DNA of 8,830 nt from Sulfurimonas sp. (GTDB taxonomy: Bacteria; Campylobacterota; Campylobacteria; Campylobacterales; Sulfurimonadaceae), in contig WFPU01000289.1 of assembly GCA_015487435.1 (NCBI GenBank), forward strand, positions 1 to 8,830, in the 5' to 3' direction. The position numbers were made by a program, and so were the translations under genes. Each line of letters begins with the position of its first letter. Within the stretch, counting starts at the first letter, position 1. The notes under the pieces were generated by a model. The model was given only the letters and a program-made list of their open reading frames with translations. It had not been told where the DNA came from and did no database searches. This document shows, piece after piece, positions 5,949 through 8,830 of the stretch.

Positions 5949-6052
5949 GGATTGGGCTTCCTGCCTCATAATGTCGTGATTTCTAGCAAGTGCTGGAAAA
6001 ACTCTATGATACCCCACAAGCTTATATTCCGATAGTTTCTATCGTATTTCTA
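5949..6052. other. Junction between CRISPR locus and accessory genes, with possible inverted repeat copy
   Basis: This stretch has no open reading frame. GATACCCCACAAGCTTATA (6008-6026) resembles the reverse complement of the CRISPR repeat (TAGTACCCCTACGTTTATA), sharing TACCCC and TTATA at nearly the same spacing. It could be an inverted degenerate repeat or an anti-repeat. A perfect 6-bp hairpin CGATAG-TTT-CTATCG follows at 6030-6044, lacking a clear T tract on either strand. An ATG at 5971, 22 nt after the last repeat, is closed by TGA after one codon. Confidence 0.35.
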
Positions 6053-6325
6053 TTATAGTTCATCTAATTTCTTTTTAAATTCACCCTCAAATAGGGTATT
6101 GATTGCGACATTCACAACATAGCTGTATAGCTCACTTTCTTTTATTCTCTCCCCTACTTCTTCCTTGTAAAGTGGCAGCATTGTATTTAGTCTTCTCATT
6201 GTTTTTGCATCAAAGTCAATACGCTTACTAGCTGTCTCTCCTCTTCTTATTTTTCGCATTGCATTTATTGCTGTCGCTGATTCTGTTGTATCGGTTATTG
6301 CATTGTCGTCAAACTCTTCTGCCAT
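6053..6325 (-). CDS. Small ribbon-helix-helix-like DNA-binding protein (putative)
   Basis: A 90-residue protein. The first 30 residues are acidic and Thr/Ala-rich and probably disordered. Residues 33-39 (SKRIDFD) form a likely beta strand with alternating residues, followed by a helix (about 41-56) and another (63-79, SELYSYVVNVAINTLFE). Strand-helix-helix of this size is the pattern of ribbon-helix-helix proteins such as plasmid copy-control, partition accessory (ParG-like) or antitoxin proteins. No partner toxin or ParA is adjacent. It lies 60 nt downstream of the LIM-like gene on the same strand, so the two are probably co-transcribed, and has AAAAGGA eight bases before ATG. The exact family is not identified. 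Confidence 0.75.
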   Translation of the reverse strand: MAEEFDDNAITDTTESATAINAMRKIRRGETASKRIDFDAKTMRRLNTMLPLYKEEVGERIKESELYSYVVNVAINTLFEGEFKKKLDEL

Positions 6326-6385
6326 GACTTTTTCCTTTTGTGTGATTATTTTTTCTCTTTCAGATTCTAATGCTATGCTGGTGCA

Positions 6386-6814
6386 CTAATTACCAACAGT
6401 GAGCCTTGTTCCAATGGAATAGTTGTCAACAACTTTTTTGTCGACAATTAAATATTCAATAGAATATACATAATCATCGCTTCTGTCATAAATCACCCTA
6501 TCCTTTAGTTCATTTTCAAATTTTTCAAGTGTGTCCGCCATTTCTGTTGAATAAACACTGTTTGAACATGCGTTTTGTTCATCAACTCGCATAATAGCAA
6601 AATATCTATTCTCGACAGCGCATTTTGCATATATTGGATTTTCTTTGAAAAAAGCGACAAGCCAATCATCTATCCCTTCTATGTCGTATGAGTTTTCAAA
6701 AAGTTCTTTGTTTTTTTTCTCTTCTCTGTCTTTGTAGCATGGATGATGATATGGCTTTCCGTTTTCAATTATTCCACCATAACGTATGACATCATTACAT
6801 ATATCACAATTCAT
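6386..6814 (-). CDS. Hypothetical protein with N-terminal LIM-like zinc finger
   Basis: A 142-residue protein not assigned to a named family. The N-terminus reads C3-x2-C6-x16-H23-x2-C26, the spacing of one half of a LIM-type zinc finger (ending KPYHHPCYKD). Such single fingers occur in small phage and plasmid proteins of unknown role. Residues 40-142 are acidic, without membrane segments, and look like a compact alpha/beta domain (YFAIMRVDE, YSIEYLIVDKK as strands). AGGAGA lies eight bases before ATG on the minus strand. A promoter-like pair at 6848-6876 precedes it. It leads the leftward pair with the ribbon-helix-helix-like gene. Function unknown. Confidence 0.8.
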   Translation of the reverse strand: MNCDICNDVIRYGGIIENGKPYHHPCYKDREEKKNKELFENSYDIEGIDDWLVAFFKENPIYAKCAVENRYFAIMRVDEQNACSNSVYSTEMADTLEKFENELKDRVIYDRSDDYVYSIEYLIVDKKVVDNYSIGTRLTVGN

Positions 6815-6847
6815 AAGAAATTCTCCTGTAATTGATTTTACAAGTGA

Positions 6848-6876
6848 ATAATATCAAATAAGTTGAATTAATGCAA
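6848..6876 (-). promoter_or_regulatory. Probable promoter of the leftward gene pair
   Basis: Minus strand: TTGCAT (6876-6871), 17 bp, TATTAT (6853-6848), located 34 bp before the LIM-like gene start. The -10 box is good and the -35 box weak. Confidence 0.45.
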
Positions 6877-6941
6877 GAATTATTGTTTTTTTAACAAAAA
6901 TAGAGAAAATGTTATTAAATTCTTAATTTGAATACAATTTG

Positions 6942-6970
6942 TTGACACTGAACTAATATTTTAATATAAT
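6942..6970 (+). promoter_or_regulatory. Consensus sigma70 promoter for rightward transcription
   Basis: TTGACA at 6942-6947 and TATAAT at 6965-6970 with exactly 17 bp between, a perfect consensus. The transcript would start near 6977 and carry a leader of about 225 nt before the first gene at 7203, or encode a small RNA of its own. A copy of the dyad half-site word TTATACATA lies at 6981-6989, at the expected transcription start. Confidence 0.8.
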
Positions 6971-6986
6971 AAAAAAAGTATTATAC

Positions 6987-7005
6987 ATAACTTATTGAAA
7001 GTTAT
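6987..7005. repeat. Short inverted repeat in the rightward leader
   Basis: ATAACTT-ATTGA-AAGTTAT, seven perfect pairs and a 5-nt loop, just after the predicted transcription start of the 6942 promoter. It could be a 5' RNA hairpin or an operator; AT content makes it weak. Confidence 0.4.
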
Positions 7006-7058
7006 CTATAGTGGTTTATTGATTTTTGAGTCGCCCAAGGGGTAACATCCTATTTTTA

Positions 7059-7086
7059 ATTATACATACTATACAGTATGTATAAT
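7059..7086. promoter_or_regulatory. Strong 12-bp-arm dyad, likely operator
   Basis: ATTATACATACT (7059-7070) and AGTATGTATAAT (7075-7086) are perfect inverted arms around ATAC. No T tract adapted to termination follows. The arm word ATTATACATA recurs at 6980-6989 next to the -10 box of the consensus promoter, so a dimeric regulator could bind both. The ribbon-helix-helix-like or zinc-ribbon/HTH protein encoded nearby is a candidate, by inference only. Nothing else is identifiable between this site and 7108. Confidence 0.55.
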
Positions 7087-7107
7087 AATATTTAAAATGG
7101 AGATTTT

Positions 7108-7131
7108 ACTATATAGTTTACTATATAGTTT
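7108..7131. repeat. Tandem 12-bp repeats with palindromic core
   Basis: ACTATATAGTTT occurs twice head to tail (7108-7119, 7120-7131), and each contains the 10-bp palindrome ACTATATAGT. The 12-bp pitch places both on nearly the same DNA face, as expected for paired operator or iteron-like sites. It lies 71 bp before the first rightward gene. From 7132 to 7202 I see only a loose TTGCA...TGCAA inverted repeat and the ribosome-binding site. Confidence 0.5.
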
Positions 7132-7202
7132 TTGCAACCTTTGTGCTGCAATAAGGCTCATAGCTAAAAATAAAAAACGCGAAAGAGGATTAGGTAAAAA
7201 TT

Positions 7203-7466
7203 ATGACTGAAATTTCATTATACACAGCATCTTTGCAAGGAAGCTGCAGAAGCGGAAATGATAATACCGGTTTTTATGTCCATGCACTTAAAATTCCACG
7301 AAATGATGCAGTTGCACTTTGTGGAGAGGCACCAGGTAAAAAGAGCAATGGCTGGATTGGAGATAGTAGCAGAGTAGTGACTTGCCCAAAATGCTTAGAT
7401 AGGATAAGTGCTATTAACAATAAAATAGAGTTTGTGTGTGACGGTAATTTGGACGTGGGATTTTAA
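7203..7466 (+). CDS. Small phage/plasmid-type zinc-binding protein, function unknown
   Basis: An 87-residue protein. H27, C40 (ALCGEAPG), C61 and C64 (VVTCPKCLDRI) form a plausible single zinc site of the kind 'H...C-G...T-C-P-K-C' seen in many uncharacterised phage and plasmid proteins. It has no membrane segment or catalytic motif. TAGGT at 7191-7195, about eight bases before ATG, serves as ribosome-binding site. It is the first gene of the rightward operon, and the next start codon follows its stop after one base, implying coupled translation. Role unknown. Confidence 0.75.
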   Translation: MTEISLYTASLQGSCRSGNDNTGFYVHALKIPRNDAVALCGEAPGKKSNGWIGDSSRVVTCPKCLDRISAINNKIEFVCDGNLDVGF

Positions 7467-7467
7467 A

Positions 7468-7785
7468 ATGGCAGTAATGGATGATTTGACAAATAAGATA
7501 TTTAATAATCTGTTGGCGATGGAGTATGTTGAAACAAAAAATACTCATGCTATTAGGGAGTGCAAATGTTTATTGTGTGGAAAATTCACCAATGTGACGG
7601 CATCCAATTTAAAAAGTGGAAACACAAAAAGCTGCGCTAGTTGTGGTCAAAAAGTTACTACACCGGAGATGGAGAAAGATATTGTAAGCATGTTGATTGA
7701 AGGTGAAAAGATAAGCAATATAGCTAAACAATTCAATATTGACAGGAGTGTTGTCTATAGAATAAAAAAGGAGGCACTTTCATGA
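7468..7785 (+). CDS. Zinc-ribbon plus helix-turn-helix DNA-binding protein
   Basis: A 105-residue protein from ATG 7468; an upstream in-frame ATG at 7432 would overlap the previous gene and has no ribosome-binding site, while GGGA at 7457-7460 fits 7468. Residues 32-59 hold a treble-clef or ribbon-like zinc site, C34-x2-C37 and C56-x2-C59 (SGNTKSCASCGQK), the type found next to DNA-binding domains of homing endonucleases and phage proteins. Residues 67-101 form a resolvase-like HTH (MLIEGEKISNIAKQFNID, then SVVYRIKK). There is no nuclease or recombinase domain. Probably a small transcription regulator, perhaps of this operon. Its TGA overlaps the next ATG as ATGA. Confidence 0.8.
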   Translation: MAVMDDLTNKIFNNLLAMEYVETKNTHAIRECKCLLCGKFTNVTASNLKSGNTKSCASCGQKVTTPEMEKDIVSMLIEGEKISNIAKQFNIDRSVVYRIKKEALS

Positions 7786-8186
7786 GATTTGTGTATAGTG
7801 ATGCCGGCAGAAGCAATTATTTCAAGGGTGATGCTGATGATTGTGTGATCCGCGCAATTGTTCATGCTACCAAAAAAGATTATAAAGAAGTGTATGGCCA
7901 CTTCAAAAAGATGACACCAAAAGGGAAAAGCCCGCGCACCGGTGTTCACAAAAAGCTCTACCATAAGTACCTCCTAGAAAATGGGTTTAAATGGATACCT
8001 TTTATGACGATCGGTTCCGGCTGCACAAAACATCTTAGAGCAGATGAACTTCCAAAAAAACCTTTTATCGCAAGGCTGTCAAAGCATCTTACCTTTGTTG
8101 ACAACCACATAGTATACGATACTTATGATTGCACTCGCAATGGTGGACGATGTGTGTACGGGATTTATATTAAGGATTCGCTTTGA
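7782..8186 (+). CDS. Putative papain-like cysteine-protease-fold protein
   Basis: A 134-residue protein resembling small phage and plasmid proteins with a papain-like fold. Candidate catalytic residues are C21 in GDADDCVIRAI at the start of the first helix, H102 in LSKHLTFV and D113 in YDTYD. The order Cys, His, Asp and the helix after the Cys fit the fold. The substrate is unknown and these family members are not well characterised. There is no signal peptide, so it acts in the cytoplasm. A strong AAGGAGG lies about seven bases before ATG, and the start overlaps the previous stop (ATGA), so expression is coupled. The assignment is from motif pattern; a non-enzymatic role is possible. Confidence 0.7.
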   Translation: MRFVYSDAGRSNYFKGDADDCVIRAIVHATKKDYKEVYGHFKKMTPKGKSPRTGVHKKLYHKYLLENGFKWIPFMTIGSGCTKHLRADELPKKPFIARLSKHLTFVDNHIVYDTYDCTRNGGRCVYGIYIKDSL

Positions 8187-8308
8187 ATAATATACAAATG
8201 AACACGGAAATGGCAAGGGCAACACTTGACGACAGAAAGACGCAAACAAGAAGGATTGTTAAAAAGTTTTACGATCTATCTCTCCAGGATTTTAGAAAAA
8301 CTATATAA
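8183..8308 (+). CDS. Short ASCH-family N-terminal fragment, 41 residues
   Basis: MNTEMARATLDDRKTQTRR matches the opening of a widespread phage protein family ('...M-V-R-A-I-L-x-G-R-K-T-Q-T-R-R'), whose members are usually 100-250 residues with an ASCH-like RNA-binding fold. Here the frame stops at TAA after 41 codons and the next gene begins 14 nt later, so only the N-terminal segment remains. I chose TTG 8183 as start because residues NNIQMNTEM match the family and AGGA at 8172-8175 fits it; ATG 8198 is the alternative (36 residues). It overlaps the previous stop by four bases. It is either a decayed remnant or a minimal peptide; the good ribosome-binding site favours translation. Confidence 0.55.
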   Translation: MNNIQMNTEMARATLDDRKTQTRRIVKKFYDLSLQDFRKTI

Positions 8309-8322
8309 AGAGGAAAACCACA

Positions 8323-8830
8323 ATGCTTAAAATAGTAGAGTTCACATTAACCAAATACAAACAAGGTAAGACTCCTAGCGATGGTGAGGTCTTATGGGCT
8401 TACGCAACAACACGAGATGATGCACAAAACAAGCGAAAAGCTATTACAAGACTTAGTAAGTACCTGGAGCAAAAAGACACAAACAGACATGAGTATTATG
8501 ATGGCGATTTCGTAGAGCTTATTAAAATGAGAAGAGATGCACCATTTAATGATAATGGTGAGGTGATCTACAAAAAAGACATTACTGGAGATACGAAATT
8601 TCATCGCAAAGCTATTCAAAGATTGGCCAGATACCTAAGCAAAAGAGATGAAAAGTATATCTACTTTGGAAAATTACCGTTGCTTGAGAGAGGGGAAAAC
8701 TGCTATGTTTTATCTCTAAGAGATACGAAGATTCTAAATGATATAGACAAAGAAAAGCAGATTAAAAATCAAATTCGCGGTAAAAAAGCTGCTATCACCA
8801 GAAACATCAATAAAGCTAAAAAGCTAAGAG
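8323..8830 (+). CDS. Unidentified protein with internal duplication (partial, runs off window)
   Basis: Open from ATG 8323 to the window end (169 codons, no stop), with AGAGGA eight bases before the start. Two similar segments about 57 residues apart can be seen: DGEVLWAYAT...RKAITRLSKYLEQKD (about 20-52) and NGEVIYKKDI...RKAIQRLARYLSKRD (about 78-109). Each is a strand followed by a basic helix, suggesting a tandem small domain. Residues 138-169 are very Lys/Arg-rich with a coiled-coil look. The composition suggests nucleic-acid binding. I do not recognise the family. It is the last gene of the rightward operon within the window. Confidence 0.75.
   Translation, partial: MLKIVEFTLTKYKQGKTPSDGEVLWAYATTRDDAQNKRKAITRLSKYLEQKDTNRHEYYDGDFVELIKMRRDAPFNDNGEVIYKKDITGDTKFHRKAIQRLARYLSKRDEKYIYFGKLPLLERGENCYVLSLRDTKILNDIDKEKQIKNQIRGKKAAITRNINKAKKLR

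Noticed and set aside
7432..7467. Upstream ATG for the zinc-ribbon/HTH gene
   Set aside because: Adds 12 residues inside the previous gene with no ribosome-binding site; ATG 7468 is better placed.
7755..7964. Minus-strand open frame antisense to the papain-like gene
   Set aside because: Overlaps two well-supported genes with good ribosome-binding sites; no start signal of its own.
8392..8619. Minus-strand open frame of 75 codons
   Set aside because: Shadow of the longer plus-strand partial gene starting at 8323, which has a good ribosome-binding site and internal protein repeats.

Overview
The DNA is AT-rich, with Campylobacterota-like CRISPR repeats (36 nt, ending in ACTAAAAC, 30-nt spacers) and a Helicobacter-type IS605 element carrying divergent tnpA and tnpB. 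The right third holds small DNA-binding and zinc-finger proteins typical of plasmids or prophages. An accessory replicon or island of a Campylobacterota bacterium is the best guess. That is inference, because no replication, rRNA or housekeeping gene is present.

Left part (1-5948), CRISPR-Cas: the C-terminus of an unidentified gene, array A (161-328), a Csf2/Cas7-like gene (350-1375), array B (1414-2044), and a Csf4/CasDinG-like helicase gene (2063-3979) are followed by array C (5781-5948). A 1758-bp IS200/IS605 element (3976-5733) sits exactly at the last codon of the helicase gene. Cas7 plus DinG identifies a type IV-A-like effector. The locus is odd in three ways. Every gene is followed after about 40 nt by a small CRISPR array. 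Each array ends in a degenerate repeat, and after arrays A and B the next start codon lies about 20 nt further on. The repeats look like type II-C (Cas9) repeats rather than the usual type IV repeats. No Cas6/Csf5, Csf1, Csf3, Cas9, Cas1 or Cas2 is visible, but the locus may continue left of the window, so their absence from the system is not shown.

Removing the IS on paper rejoins the helicase gene as ...GGC CTG TAA, giving the same final residues (...LLGL). The insertion is therefore protein-neutral. It sits after TTTTTAC on the minus strand and ends in TCAA, with a GAAT guide box, as in IS608-type elements. TnpB and its predicted omegaRNA would carry a guide matching the end of the helicase gene.

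Right part (5949-8830): two minus-strand genes (a LIM-like zinc-finger protein, then a ribbon-helix-helix-like protein) diverge from a plus-strand operon across a 388-bp regulatory region. That region has consensus sigma70 promoters, a 12-bp-arm dyad and a tandem 12-bp palindromic repeat. The operon encodes a small zinc-binding protein, a zinc-ribbon/HTH protein, a papain-like protein, a very short ASCH-family N-terminal fragment and a partial protein with an internal duplication. Its tight spacing and overlaps suggest co-translation.
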